The notes beneath the pieces were generated by a model, which saw nothing but the letters and a program-made list of their open reading frames with translations, did not search any database and was not told the origin of the DNA. Below are positions 37,070 through 45,796 of a stretch of 64,000 bases of DNA, one piece after another. The stretch spans positions 43,170-107,169 of the IMG/VR virus record IMGVR_UViG_3300047510_000583; one strand, 5' to 3'. Source of the stretch: a virus. The translations under genes and the position numbers were made by a program. Within the stretch, counting starts at the first letter, position 1. The number at the start of each line of letters is the position of its first letter.

Positions 37070-39562
37070 TCAAAAGAAAAAACTACTTAAACTGCCTTTA
37101 CGTTCCGCTTGCCAACCGATGCATTCTAGCACGTTCTTCAGCGGTTCAAAGAAACTCTTCTCAAATTGTAGCGTGTAATCAATGTATTTGTCAAGGTTCA
37201 GTTCCTTCGGCAGTTGTTGAAAGAACGAAATGACATTCTCGCGGATAGGGTTTGGTGTCTTCAGATAGATGAACTTAATCTTCTCACCTTCTTGGATGAT
37301 TGGATACTTATGCTCTAGGTTGTTTTTACGAATGTAATAGTTGTAGAGCAACGCACCGCGTACTTGAATAGGAGTGCCCTTAGCATAGATGTCAGCAGCA
37401 CTGCGATACTTCTTCAGACCATTACAACCACGAGGGAAAGCAATGTTGAGATAGTTCTGCTTCTTGGTGTCTTCCTTGATTTCATTAATGAAGTCCAGCA
37501 CATCCTCATTTGTTTTAGTAACAATGATACGATATGCCTGTTCCAGTTTGTCACGGTAGTAAGCTGGGGTGGAAGAACGTGCAGTTTCCATACCACAGAT
37601 TTTCATCTTAGGTTTGGCATAACGCACACCTTCGCTATCCCAGACGTTAAGAACATAGCGTTTCTTGGCAGTCCAAAAACCACGCTCAGCAATGTTCTCA
37701 CGCTTCATCTTCATTTTCTGGTCGTATGCCTTGAGATAGTCGGCCAGTTCTTGGTAAGAACTTTCAATAAACTTCTCAAGTTCCATAGAAGCGACCTTAT
37801 CAAGGAACGTAACAATGCTCTCAGCAGTTTTCTCTCTTCCCTTGTATACAGTCTCAACCAGAGGACCGAGATTAAGATACATGGAATCAGTATCTGAAGC
37901 AATAACATAATCAACATCCTTTGTCTTTAGAACTTTATTGAGATAGGCATTCATCTTCTTCTCAATCCAGCGAATAGATAGCTGACCAGAAAGAGTGATT
38001 GCCTCAGCGATTTCAAGTTTGTAATAGCGGAAGTGCTCGTTACCGATAGCACCATAAGCAGAGTTGAGTTGAATCTTTCGTGCCATCTGAATGTTATTAC
38101 AGCGGGCAATCTCTTTCTTCAACTCAATCGTTGGAGTCTTCTCATACTGCTGCTTGGCAGCAATCATCTTCTTCTTATAGATGGTGCGATCCTCATAGAT
38201 CTTCTCCATGAGCTTGGGGAGAAACCCCTGCTGCTTGGTGGTGTAGTGTGTCCCATTGGCGCACAGAGTCTCCCCTACGAGGTCGCTGGTATCGAATGCC
38301 TTGTCCAGCAGCATGTCCACGTTGACGCTGCTACGGCGCGGTAGGAGGGTCTCAGGGGACAGGTTGTACTGCATGATCAGGTGTGGGTACAGGGAGTTCA
38401 AGTCAAAGTTTACGATCCAATCGTACATGCCAGGCACAGGTTCTTTCACATATGCACCAGCATACTTGGCATCCTTTGTGCTATCTTTCTTGGGGGGAAT
38501 GACAATACCCATCTTCGCCAGATAGATGAAAATGATGTTGTCCCACATACGCACCTGAGAATAAACATCTTCGTAGTTTACTTTGGCATCATATGCCATA
38601 GTAAAAGCGAGTTCCAATAACTTCATCTTGTCATCAAGTTGATCAACAAGGCGAACGTCATGGATGTTGTACTTAACAAACTTGTCCCAGTCCTTAGTGT
38701 AGAACTCTTTGAAAGTATCAAACTCAGAGTGGTCAAGTTTCTTGGCATCAAGTTCTACAGATGCGATATGATCAAGGCGATATGATTCTTGGTTGGTGTA
38801 TGTGAACTTCTTGTAGAGTTCAAGGTAATCCAACGTGGCAATGCCAGGAATATCATATGCAATCTGTTTGCGACCCTTGATAAAAATCTCACGCGATGAG
38901 ATTAGTTTCCATGGCGATAGAAGTTTAGTATGATCCTCACCAAGAATCCTATCCATACGTCGGCAGATGTATGGCATATCGAATAGCTGAACGTTCCAAC
39001 CAGTGATTACGTCGGGGGTATTCTCCTGCCACCATTTGAGGAAGCACGAAAGGAGTTTCGTCTCATCGTTACAATGGATGTAATCAACCTGTCGGTCTTC
39101 ATTCTGGAAACTCTTTGATCCCCAGACAGTGATCCTGTTTGTAAAAGAATCACGGAGAGAAATAAGAAGAATCTCTTGGTCTGCTGATTCAATATCAGGG
39201 AAACCGTTTTCTGCTCCAGTTTCAATATCCAGAGTAAATGTGCGAATGAGGGAAGAATCGAAACGAATCTCATCATCGGAATATGCTTCGTTGATATACT
39301 GATACAAGTATCTAGTATTTCCATGGATTTCAAATCCTTCCACACCCTCATACTGATTAATAAACTGCCTACAATCATTAATAGAGCCTGGAGAGATTTC
39401 CTTAAGGAAACGCCCATCCAGACTCTTGTGGTCTGTCTGCTTATTACTAAGCACATACAGTTTAGGATTGTAGTTTACACGATACTGAACTCGCTCACCT
39501 TTCTCATAACCACGAACGAGGATGCGATTCCCCGCCTGTTCAATGTTCGTATAAAACTTCAT
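37070..39562 (-). CDS. 43: DNA polymerase (T4 gp43, family B)
   Basis: 830 residues (T4 gp43 is 898). Exonuclease motifs TLDIETG, TGWNVQLFDMPY and YNIHDVRLV; polymerase motifs DLNSLYPHLI and ASDTDSMY; C-terminal PIP-like FFF end for clamp binding. Full length, no intein or frameshift. Confidence 0.97.
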   Translation of the reverse strand: MKFYTNIEQAGNRILVRGYEKGERVQYRVNYNPKLYVLSNKQTDHKSLDGRFLKEISPGSINDCRQFINQYEGVEGFEIHGNTRYLYQYINEAYSDDEIRFDSSLIRTFTLDIETGAENGFPDIESADQEILLISLRDSFTNRITVWGSKSFQNEDRQVDYIHCNDETKLLSCFLKWWQENTPDVITGWNVQLFDMPYICRRMDRILGEDHTKLLSPWKLISSREIFIKGRKQIAYDIPGIATLDYLELYKKFTYTNQESYRLDHIASVELDAKKLDHSEFDTFKEFYTKDWDKFVKYNIHDVRLVDQLDDKMKLLELAFTMAYDAKVNYEDVYSQVRMWDNIIFIYLAKMGIVIPPKKDSTKDAKYAGAYVKEPVPGMYDWIVNFDLNSLYPHLIMQYNLSPETLLPRRSSVNVDMLLDKAFDTSDLVGETLCANGTHYTTKQQGFLPKLMEKIYEDRTIYKKKMIAAKQQYEKTPTIELKKEIARCNNIQMARKIQLNSAYGAIGNEHFRYYKLEIAEAITLSGQLSIRWIEKKMNAYLNKVLKTKDVDYVIASDTDSMYLNLGPLVETVYKGREKTAESIVTFLDKVASMELEKFIESSYQELADYLKAYDQKMKMKRENIAERGFWTAKKRYVLNVWDSEGVRYAKPKMKICGMETARSSTPAYYRDKLEQAYRIIVTKTNEDVLDFINEIKEDTKKQNYLNIAFPRGCNGLKKYRSAADIYAKGTPIQVRGALLYNYYIRKNNLEHKYPIIQEGEKIKFIYLKTPNPIRENVISFFQQLPKELNLDKYIDYTLQFEKSFFEPLKNVLECIGWQAERKGSLSSFFF
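37165..37194 (-). promoter_or_regulatory. sigma70-type promoter inside gp43
   Basis: TTGACA, 18 bp, TACAAT near the end of gp43; would transcribe uvsX. Confidence 0.5.
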
Positions 39563-39566
39563 GCGG

Positions 39567-39953
39567 TCAACCCACGGTCTTCTGGTAGTATTCTAGCACA
39601 GAATACGACGGATCGCAAATGGTCAGGATGTCATCTGCTCGCATGTAGATTTGAGTTTGATTAGTGTACTTCGGAAACTTTTGAAGAAGAATATAATCCG
39701 TTTGAGTAACTGTTACCTCATTACCATCTTTGTCTAGTTCTTTTTCGATAGACTCTTCAACAAAAAGAGCTTCGGGATTATGAACGTTTTTATAATCAAC
39801 GTTAGAATGATCCCAATAAGTTAGGTCAGTTATTCTATATGGATTTGTCAGAAGACACTCGGGACTTTCTTCTCTTTCTTCAATCCCCGATATCAGATAC
39901 TCCTGATTCTTCAACACTATCACTTGAATCACTGGTTGTTGCGGCGTCGTCAT
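39567..39953 (-). CDS. small Sm-like-looking protein (paralogue 1)
   Basis: 128 residues: short strands with VIVLKNQEYLISGIEE, ECLLTNPYRI, then ADDILTICDPSYSVLEYY. The pattern (xxLKNGExLIxxVEE ... NPYxI ... DIhTxxxP...hxYY) repeats in the neighbouring gene and at 51661. It starts inside the end of the upstream gene with a 74 bp overlap in another frame. Confidence 0.6.
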   Translation of the reverse strand: MTTPQQPVIQVIVLKNQEYLISGIEEREESPECLLTNPYRITDLTYWDHSNVDYKNVHNPEALFVEESIEKELDKDGNEVTVTQTDYILLQKFPKYTNQTQIYMRADDILTICDPSYSVLEYYQKTVG

Positions 39954-40239
39954 TTAATCTATCTCCAAATTTTTCAATGTAAATATTAGCAATATCTGGT
40001 TCTGGATCTCCAATAGCAGCAACTACATCATAAGGAACTTTATATTGACTATCGGTAGCATATGGAATCCATTTAGTGAAGTTTACAGAGAACTGACCAT
40101 CTCCATTAGGAGTCATAGAAAGGACATATGGACACCTAAAAACAAATCCCAATCCTTTGTCTGTTTCTGGATCAGTAAACTCACCAACTGCAGCAATGAG
40201 TTTTTCTCCATTTTTAGTAAGAATAATCTTCGGAATCAT
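39880..40239 (-). CDS. small Sm-like-looking protein (paralogue 2)
   Basis: 119 residues beginning IPKIILTKNGEKLIAAVGEF, with FRCPYVLSM and VPYDVVAAIGDPEPDIANIY, the same order of elements as its neighbour; the last 25 residues are an acidic Ser/Asp tail. Own promoter at 40263-40291. Confidence 0.65.
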   Translation of the reverse strand: MIPKIILTKNGEKLIAAVGEFTDPETDKGLGFVFRCPYVLSMTPNGDGQFSVNFTKWIPYATDSQYKVPYDVVAAIGDPEPDIANIYIEKFGDRLNDDAATTSDSSDSVEESGVSDIGD

Positions 40240-40347
40240 AAAATAATCTCCTGTTTAATAATAGTATAGCACAAAAAAGAAAATAGGGCAAGGGCTGATA
40301 GTTGCCAGCCCCGCCCTTGCGCCGACGATATTTGGGTTGCCCCGCGC
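40240..40347 (-). other. intergenic region with hairpins and promoter
   Basis: 108 bp; contains a GC-rich stem-loop GCAAGGG/CCCTTGC (40288-40294 with 40314-40320), a nested GGCTG/CAGCC and the promoter at 40263-40291. No ORF. Confidence 0.5.
40263..40291 (-). promoter_or_regulatory. sigma70-type promoter
   Basis: TTGCCC, 17 bp, TATACT; start predicted about 15 bp before the ATG at 40239. Confidence 0.55.
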
Positions 40348-40794
40348 CTATTTATCCTCAGTCAAAAACTGAGGATCTAAGTGTCTGCCGATGTTGTAGG
40401 TGATCTTCTTCTGATGTTCTGGGATGATCTTCTCCAATGAGATTGTTAATAGACCATCAGCAAAATCTACAGAGGATACTCTGACATCATCTGCGAGTTG
40501 CCATGAGTTATTAAAGGAACGTTTGGATAAACCTTTGTGCAGGTATGTTCTTTCAGTATCTCGTTTTGCAACTTTCGAGGTAACTCTGAGAATGTTCTGT
40601 TCTGTAGAGACTTCAATCTCATCTGCTTTAAATCCAGCCAGAGCGATTTCAATTTCGTAGTTAGATTCATCGTTTTTGACGATATTGTATGGTGGATAGC
40701 TTGTGTTGTGACCAGACATTGCATCCAGTCTATTAAAAATGCTATCTAATCCAACGCCAAATGGGGCGTAAATATCCCAGGTGTATTGTGACAT
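40348..40794 (-). CDS. hsp20: small heat shock protein Hsp20
   Basis: 148 residues, alpha-crystallin domain with IEIALAGFKADEIEV, RSFNNSWQLADDVRV and DGLLTISLEK. Prevents protein aggregation; a standard cyanophage auxiliary gene. A perfect 9 bp inverted repeat covers its last codons and stop. Confidence 0.94.
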   Translation of the reverse strand: MSQYTWDIYAPFGVGLDSIFNRLDAMSGHNTSYPPYNIVKNDESNYEIEIALAGFKADEIEVSTEQNILRVTSKVAKRDTERTYLHKGLSKRSFNNSWQLADDVRVSSVDFADGLLTISLEKIIPEHQKKITYNIGRHLDPQFLTEDK

Positions 40795-40871
40795 GATTGT
40801 TCTCCTTTAATAAGCGAGAGTTTTTATCGAGACCCCGTAGGCATCTCTTCAATATTATATATCAGATAGCA

Positions 40872-40897
40872 ATAAAAAAGGGAGTGTGGAACTCCCT
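40872..40897 (-). terminator. intrinsic terminator after regA
   Basis: Hairpin GGGAGT-TCCAC-ACTCCC followed by TTTTTTATT on the minus strand. Confidence 0.88.
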
Positions 40898-40903
40898 ACA
40901 AAA

Positions 40904-41332
40904 TTATTCGGTTACTTCGGTCTTCTTACGACCAATGTTATATTTACTTTCAAGCGTCCATTCGTCTTTTTCTTTAAAAGCAAGAACTTTGATTTGATTC
41001 AACGGAGCAACATCAGCAATCGCTTCTGCTTTAACAACAGAAATCAATCCCCAATCGGATAACAGTTGAATGATTCTGTTTCTACGTTGCACATCATTCA
41101 CTGAAAGATTTGTATTCTTTCCATCAAGGGCAAACAGCTCCTTGAAATGAACGATGTAATACTTGCCTTGCTTGTGAAGAATATGGCAAGATTGGTAAAT
41201 CTTTTTTTCTTTACGGGATGCGACACCGATACGAGTTAGGGTCTCACGAACTTTGAGGAAATCATCAGGTTCATTGAGAGTCACCTCAACCATATCAGCT
41301 TGCTTCCATTCTACTTCGATATCAGGAGTCAT
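40904..41332 (-). CDS. regA: translational repressor RegA
   Basis: 142 residues (T4 RegA is 122), in the conserved 62-regA position, with VEVTLNEPDDFLKVRETLTR at the start and the KYYIVHFKELFALDG central strand. Binds start regions of early mRNAs to shut them off. Confidence 0.9.
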   Translation of the reverse strand: MTPDIEVEWKQADMVEVTLNEPDDFLKVRETLTRIGVASRKEKKIYQSCHILHKQGKYYIVHFKELFALDGKNTNLSVNDVQRRNRIIQLLSDWGLISVVKAEAIADVAPLNQIKVLAFKEKDEWTLESKYNIGRKKTEVTE

Positions 41333-41715
41333 CGTTTTCCACCTTTGTCTACAAGTTTTTTAATGTGTTCAAGTTGATCTTTAGATAAAATTCTCAATGC
41401 CTGTAGAGCCTTATCGTCGTTATAACCATAATACTCCTTAATCGCATCAAGGTATTCTACTTGAGTTTTTTTCGCCCATGGCGAAAACCGCTTGCGCGGA
41501 TTGATACTATTTATAAAAAAGTCATACTGCAACTTCTTGTCTAGATGTGGATACATGTTCATCTCATTAGCAAAGAGAACTGTATCATGGAAAGCAGCAA
41601 GACACTTGTTTACAATGAAAGGTGGATACGCTTTTTCTGATTCTTCGTCAATAACTACCGACTTCTTGTTTTGATTTATTGAGTTCAAATATTCCGCCAG
41701 AGATGGTTTCGTCAT
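41329..41715 (-). CDS. 62: clamp loader small subunit (T4 gp62)
   Basis: 128 residues; position and size as in cyanophage gp62, helical, with the WAKKTQVEYLDAIKEYYGYN segment. Its 5' end overlaps the DNA methylase gene by 68 bp. Confidence 0.85.
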   Translation of the reverse strand: MTKPSLAEYLNSINQNKKSVVIDEESEKAYPPFIVNKCLAAFHDTVLFANEMNMYPHLDKKLQYDFFINSINPRKRFSPWAKKTQVEYLDAIKEYYGYNDDKALQALRILSKDQLEHIKKLVDKGGKR

Positions 41716-42538
41716 AGTTAGTAATCAATAGTTCAGCGCGGTCTTTTTGCTCATTCATGTAGTCACCTACTGAACGCATAGTATAAGTCAAATCCCATTT
41801 GGTTTGGTAGTAACCATCATACCACTCCATAAGAGTTGGGTTGGTATTGTAAGTAATCATCCAACGGTCTTTTACATTCCCCTGGGTAATCCAAGCATGA
41901 AACTCTTCATGGTTAAATCCTTTATGCAGCTCCCCTTTCTTACCGTAGAGATTATCTTTGATATCATAAGGAGGATCAAAGAACCAGAACGTTCCTACAG
42001 GAGCAGATGTCATCATCATATCCCAGTAAGGACCACAAGTAATCTTCCAGTTCTCAATCAGTTCTGAGTATTTGGGAAGGTTTGTAATACCACGCATGGT
42101 GAAGTTGTGGTCACTTGCTTGTGCTGAGAAAGAAGATGACTCGGTGAGACCAGAGAAACTACACTTGTTGACAACATAGAAAGCAGCAGCTCTACAAAGT
42201 TCTGGTTTCTCTTTGTCATTTACATCTACTTTACAATAGTTGAATAACTCTCTAGCAGTATCTGGTGTAGAATATTCTTTTTTATATGCTTCCAACAAAA
42301 CAAACAATCCATCAGGTCTCGTTTGTAACATCTGCCAGAAGTTTACCAGCGGTTCATACAGGTCATTCACCCACACAGGAATGTCTGGATATTCTTTTGT
42401 AAATGCGATTGCCACACTACCACCACCCAGAAAAGGTTCTCGGTATTCGGTAATATCTTTTGGAATCTTAGGAATAAGATATTTTACTGCACGAGATTTA
42501 CCACCAGGATATCTTAACGGCGTCTTCAATGATTTCAT
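41648..42538 (-). CDS. dam: DNA adenine methylase (Dam type)
   Basis: 296 residues. D12-class N6-adenine methylase: motif I LRYPGGKSR and EPFLGGGSVAI, catalytic DPPY in WFFDPPYD. Methylates adenine, possibly to protect phage DNA or to set expression. It is inserted between genes 62 and 44, which are adjacent in T4. Confidence 0.92.
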   Translation of the reverse strand: MKSLKTPLRYPGGKSRAVKYLIPKIPKDITEYREPFLGGGSVAIAFTKEYPDIPVWVNDLYEPLVNFWQMLQTRPDGLFVLLEAYKKEYSTPDTARELFNYCKVDVNDKEKPELCRAAAFYVVNKCSFSGLTESSSFSAQASDHNFTMRGITNLPKYSELIENWKITCGPYWDMMMTSAPVGTFWFFDPPYDIKDNLYGKKGELHKGFNHEEFHAWITQGNVKDRWMITYNTNPTLMEWYDGYYQTKWDLTYTMRSVGDYMNEQKDRAELLITNYDETISGGIFELNKSKQEVGSY

Positions 42539-43479
42539 TTAAACTTACACTCCACCATAATCTCAGTTAAACAAGCTAAGAGATTAATCTCTTGGTCTGC
42601 CACAAAGGCAATCTGATATTGATACTTAGCAAGCACCAGAACAGCTGGGGGAATAGAAGAACCTTCCAGCACTTCATTCAATGCATTGTAGATTTTACGA
42701 ATGATAGTGTTAGGGTCACTATCCATATTATCCACAACCCACTGACGAACAACCTTGTATTCCTTAGACTTCATTGCTCGCATGAGCTGGTCTAGGTTTA
42801 CATCAGCGATGTCACAGAGCACAGCAGAGTCCAGTGACCCGCTAGCAGAGTGGCGCTGTGCTTCGTTCAGCAGGCGTCGCCAGTCGGGGTAGTAACGCTG
42901 AATCAGTTTGACCAGCACCTTGTCCTCATACGCCACGCCAGAGGCGTCTAGGATGCCCTGTAAGCGCCCGAAGAACGCCGCCTGTAACTTCTTCTGCTCC
43001 TCTGGTTTGATGCGGAAATCAACGACCGTGCAGCGGGAGTGCAGGGGGTCAACGATTTTGTTAATGAAGTTGCAGGTAAAGATGAAACGACAGTTACTAT
43101 GGAACTCCTCAACAAAGGCGCGAAGAGATAGCTGAACGTCATGAGTGGTGTTATCCGCCTCGTCAATGATGACGACTTTGTGTTTGCCACCGCCAGTTAA
43201 ACTGACAGAACTGGCGAACTGTTTGACACGGGTACGAATGGTGTCAAGGAAGCGACCTTCATCCGAACCGTTGATAACAATGTATGAAGCACCAATCTCT
43301 TCACACAAGGCTTTGGCAACTGTAGTCTTACCAACGCCAGGAGGACCAGACAGAAGAAGATTAGCAATCTCCCCCTGCTCTACAAATCCAGTGAATACTT
43401 TCTTTAACGAATCAGGGAGGATACAGTCTTCAATCTTACGAGGACGATACTCCTCCACCCACAAAAAGTTTTTCATCAA
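42535..43479 (-). CDS. 44: clamp loader large subunit (T4 gp44)
   Basis: 314 residues, AAA+. Walker A SGPPGVGKTT, Walker B VIIDEADN, SRC sensor motif in HSRCTVVDF. Loads the gp45 clamp. Overlaps gp45's stop by 4 bp. Confidence 0.95.
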   Translation of the reverse strand: MMKNFLWVEEYRPRKIEDCILPDSLKKVFTGFVEQGEIANLLLSGPPGVGKTTVAKALCEEIGASYIVINGSDEGRFLDTIRTRVKQFASSVSLTGGGKHKVVIIDEADNTTHDVQLSLRAFVEEFHSNCRFIFTCNFINKIVDPLHSRCTVVDFRIKPEEQKKLQAAFFGRLQGILDASGVAYEDKVLVKLIQRYYPDWRRLLNEAQRHSASGSLDSAVLCDIADVNLDQLMRAMKSKEYKVVRQWVVDNMDSDPNTIIRKIYNALNEVLEGSSIPPAVLVLAKYQYQIAFVADQEINLLACLTEIMVECKFK

Positions 43480-44138
43480 GGTTCAAGTGCGATGTAATAT
43501 GTAACGTCAAGGTTGAGATGCTTCCACTCAGAAATGTGATGCTTAGAAACACCAACCTGATAATCACCTTGAAGAAGACGAATGTTCTCAACCTTCAGGT
43601 CAAGCGAATGCGTTCCTTCAAATGTGCCTGGTACAATGATATCATACGTGTTAGACGTTGACACTTCATTGTCGCGGACTGACAGAATAATCTCTTCATC
43701 AGAGCTGATGTTCAGGTCAGGTAGTTTGTAGATACCAGTTGCTTTCTGAATGGCAGCGATGTTAGCAGCAGACAGAGTGAACTGAATATCGGAACCAGGA
43801 TACTTTACTGATTTATCAGGCGCAGTTTTGAGCGTAATCTCAGGATCACTGAAATAATATTTGACACGACTTCTCCCATCTTTGATAGTAACATAGTCGG
43901 TATTATCAAAATCCAAAGAGGGATTGTCAAACAAACTGAGACCAGCAATAAACTGATTGAGGTCATAGATAGCAAAGGTCTGAGGAAAAGACTCTTCCAC
44001 GTTTGCCGCAGCCAGGATGTTCTCAGCGTTGGAAATGGTTCGTAGCGTGTTGCCTTTTTTGATGATGATGCCATTGTTAATCGTGGCGAAGTTCTTTAGA
44101 ATATTCAGAGTAGTTTGGGAAAGTGCAACTGTGCTCAT
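43476..44138 (-). CDS. 45: sliding clamp (T4 gp45)
   Basis: 220 residues (T4 gp45 is 228). Low pI, beta-alpha pattern of clamp domains, located beside gp44. Processivity factor for gp43 and activator of gp55-dependent late transcription. Confidence 0.9.
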   Translation of the reverse strand: MSTVALSQTTLNILKNFATINNGIIIKKGNTLRTISNAENILAAANVEESFPQTFAIYDLNQFIAGLSLFDNPSLDFDNTDYVTIKDGRSRVKYYFSDPEITLKTAPDKSVKYPGSDIQFTLSAANIAAIQKATGIYKLPDLNISSDEEIILSVRDNEVSTSNTYDIIVPGTFEGTHSLDLKVENIRLLQGDYQVGVSKHHISEWKHLNLDVTYYIALEP

Positions 44139-44422
44139 CGGTTGTAATCTTCTCGCTGTGCGTTTTGGTCATTGAAGTGTAGAAGCAGAAGTGCGTAGTG
44201 CAGCACTTTCATAATATCATGTCGGGCGCTTCCTTTCTTATCATACCGCGAAGCATACTTGAGAATATTACTACGACAGAATGGTTCACCATCACCACAG
44301 GCAGCGATCAGATCTAGGGTCTGAACACCATCTACGCCAGACGAATAGTGTTGGCGATATGTATTGGTGATGTAATCTCGCAGTTCATTGAGCAGTTGCT
44401 CTTCATTGTATTTCCATTGCAT
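44135..44422 (-). CDS. DUF3310-like protein
   Basis: 95 residues; the segment FCRSNILKYASRYDKKGSAR with HDIMKVLHYALLLL matches the family of small proteins called DUF3310, often near nucleotide metabolism genes. Function unknown. First gene of the unit from the promoter at 44458. Confidence 0.7.
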   Translation of the reverse strand: MQWKYNEEQLLNELRDYITNTYRQHYSSGVDGVQTLDLIAACGDGEPFCRSNILKYASRYDKKGSARHDIMKVLHYALLLLHFNDQNAQREDYNR

Positions 44423-44424
44423 AG

Positions 44425-44622
44425 TTAGATTTCCTTGATAATAGAATCTATTTGTTCAGTATAGCATCTTGTGGTCATGTAGTCAACCTCGGTGACGTAA
44501 CGTAATCCAAGGTAACAGGGAATCTCCAATCCATTGTGAAGCTCCATGACTTTACATTTGATTAAAAAAACACCCCCATCCGTCAGGCGAATGAGGGTGT
44601 GGCGAGAGAGGTTATCAAACAT
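44425..44622 (-). CDS. small hypothetical protein containing a terminator and a promoter
   Basis: 65 residues beginning MFDNLSRHTLIRLTDGGVFL. Its ATG overlaps the upstream cobS stop (TGATG), which speaks for a real gene. Yet its first codons contain a 13 bp terminator hairpin and its last third a sigma70-type promoter, which speaks against full transcription through it. Confidence in the gene is therefore moderate. Confidence 0.5.
   Translation of the reverse strand: MFDNLSRHTLIRLTDGGVFLIKCKVMELHNGLEIPCYLGLRYVTEVDYMTTRCYTEQIDSIIKEI
44458..44486 (-). promoter_or_regulatory. sigma70-type promoter for gp45-gp44 unit
   Basis: TTGACT, 17 bp, TATACT, inside the preceding ORF, 29 bp before the ATG at 44422. 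Confidence 0.75.
44563..44600 (-). terminator. intrinsic terminator after cobS, inside an ORF
   Basis: 13 bp stem (ACACCCTCATTCG with CGGATGGGGGTGT, two G-T pairs), loop CCTGA, then TTTTTTT on the minus strand. Confidence 0.88.
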
Positions 44623-45725
44623 CAGAAGGGATCAGATTCAACAGTCAGTTCGGGTTGAGTGGTTTCAGTAGGTTGAGCATCAATGGAAGCGTCAATCTTG
44701 GAATAGAGTTCCATGAAGGATTGCTTAGTCTCATCATCAAAACGAGCGATGCAAACCTCAATCGCTTTTTTACGCTTGCCAAAGATACTGAAGGCGCGGA
44801 TAACGTGAACCAGACGACGAGTGGAAATGATTTCGTCAACACCACCATCGTAGAAGGTCTTACGAATAATCTCTGCCCATGCAACCAGACGACTCACAAA
44901 CTCTTCATCGTAGCAGTTCAGCGAATCAGCAGCTTTCTTAAGGATAGCAGTTTCAACCTTAGGAGTGGGATATGCCTGCTCAAAGGTCACAGGAAAACGC
45001 TCAAGGAATGCTTCGTTGAGAACGTTAGTGCCGATGAAGCGACCGTCATCGCTACCCTTACCTTTGGTGTTGGCAGTAGCAACAACGTTGAAACCAGCAG
45101 CGGGTTTGACATACTTGCCGATCTTCTTAAGGAAGACACCCTTACCCTCAAGCACAGATTGCAGGCAGAGGATTTTGTTAGAGGCAAGGTCAATCTCATC
45201 CAGCAGGAGAATAGCGCCACGGTTGAGTGCCTGCACCACAGGACCATCGTGCCACACGGTCTCACCGTTAACGAGACGGAAACCGCCGATCAGATCATCC
45301 TCGTCGGTCTCAATGGTGATGTTGACACGAATCAACTCACGCTTCAGTTGAGCACAAGCTTGCTCCACACTGAAAGTTTTACCGTTACCAGAGAGACCAG
45401 TGATGAAGATAGGATAATACTGGCGAGAAGAAACAATCTTCTTAATATCACTAAAGTTACCAAAGCTGACGAAGGAAGCATCTTTCGCAGGAATAAAGTT
45501 TTCAGGGTTTTCTGCCACAGGTTCAACAGCGGGTTGATTATAGGTTTGCTCAAGTTGCTCAGCAGCAGTCAGATGCCACAGACCACGCTGCACCTTGAAC
45601 TGTTCCAGTTTCTTAGTGAGCGTTTGGTAACCCATGCCAATCTCGTCGGCATAGGCACGAACGTCAGCAGCAGTCACAACAGGACCGAAGCGGTCAATCA
45701 TGGGGGCGACTTCAAAGTTTTTCAT
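44622..45725 (-). CDS. cobS: CobS-like AAA+ ATPase
   Basis: 367 residues. Walker A GLSGNGKT (110-117), Walker B ILLLDEID, ATANTKGKG sensor segment; C terminus acidic. It is the cyanophage CobS type, similar to the ATPase partner of cobaltochelatase; a chaperone-like role with the neighbouring VWA protein is likely. Own promoter and terminator. Confidence 0.9.
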   Translation of the reverse strand: MKNFEVAPMIDRFGPVVTAADVRAYADEIGMGYQTLTKKLEQFKVQRGLWHLTAAEQLEQTYNQPAVEPVAENPENFIPAKDASFVSFGNFSDIKKIVSSRQYYPIFITGLSGNGKTFSVEQACAQLKRELIRVNITIETDEDDLIGGFRLVNGETVWHDGPVVQALNRGAILLLDEIDLASNKILCLQSVLEGKGVFLKKIGKYVKPAAGFNVVATANTKGKGSDDGRFIGTNVLNEAFLERFPVTFEQAYPTPKVETAILKKAADSLNCYDEEFVSRLVAWAEIIRKTFYDGGVDEIISTRRLVHVIRAFSIFGKRKKAIEVCIARFDDETKQSFMELYSKIDASIDAQPTETTQPELTVESDPF

Positions 45726-45751
45726 GGTGTGGGGTCGTTTCGTATGTAAGT

Positions 45752-45780
45752 ATTATAGGGCAAAGGGGATGGGGGCGCAA
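45752..45780 (-). promoter_or_regulatory. sigma70-type promoter for cobS
   Basis: TTGCGC, 17 bp, TATAAT, about 26 bp before the cobS ATG. Confidence 0.7.
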
Positions 45781-45796
45781 GCCCCCATTGATCAGA

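Noticed and set aside
41508-41515. TATAAATA on the minus strand
   Set aside because: Lies inside gp62 coding sequence and 176 bp from regA; probably chance in AT-rich codons.
44655-45749. 364-codon plus-strand frame over cobS
   Set aside because: Same reason: antisense register of cobS.
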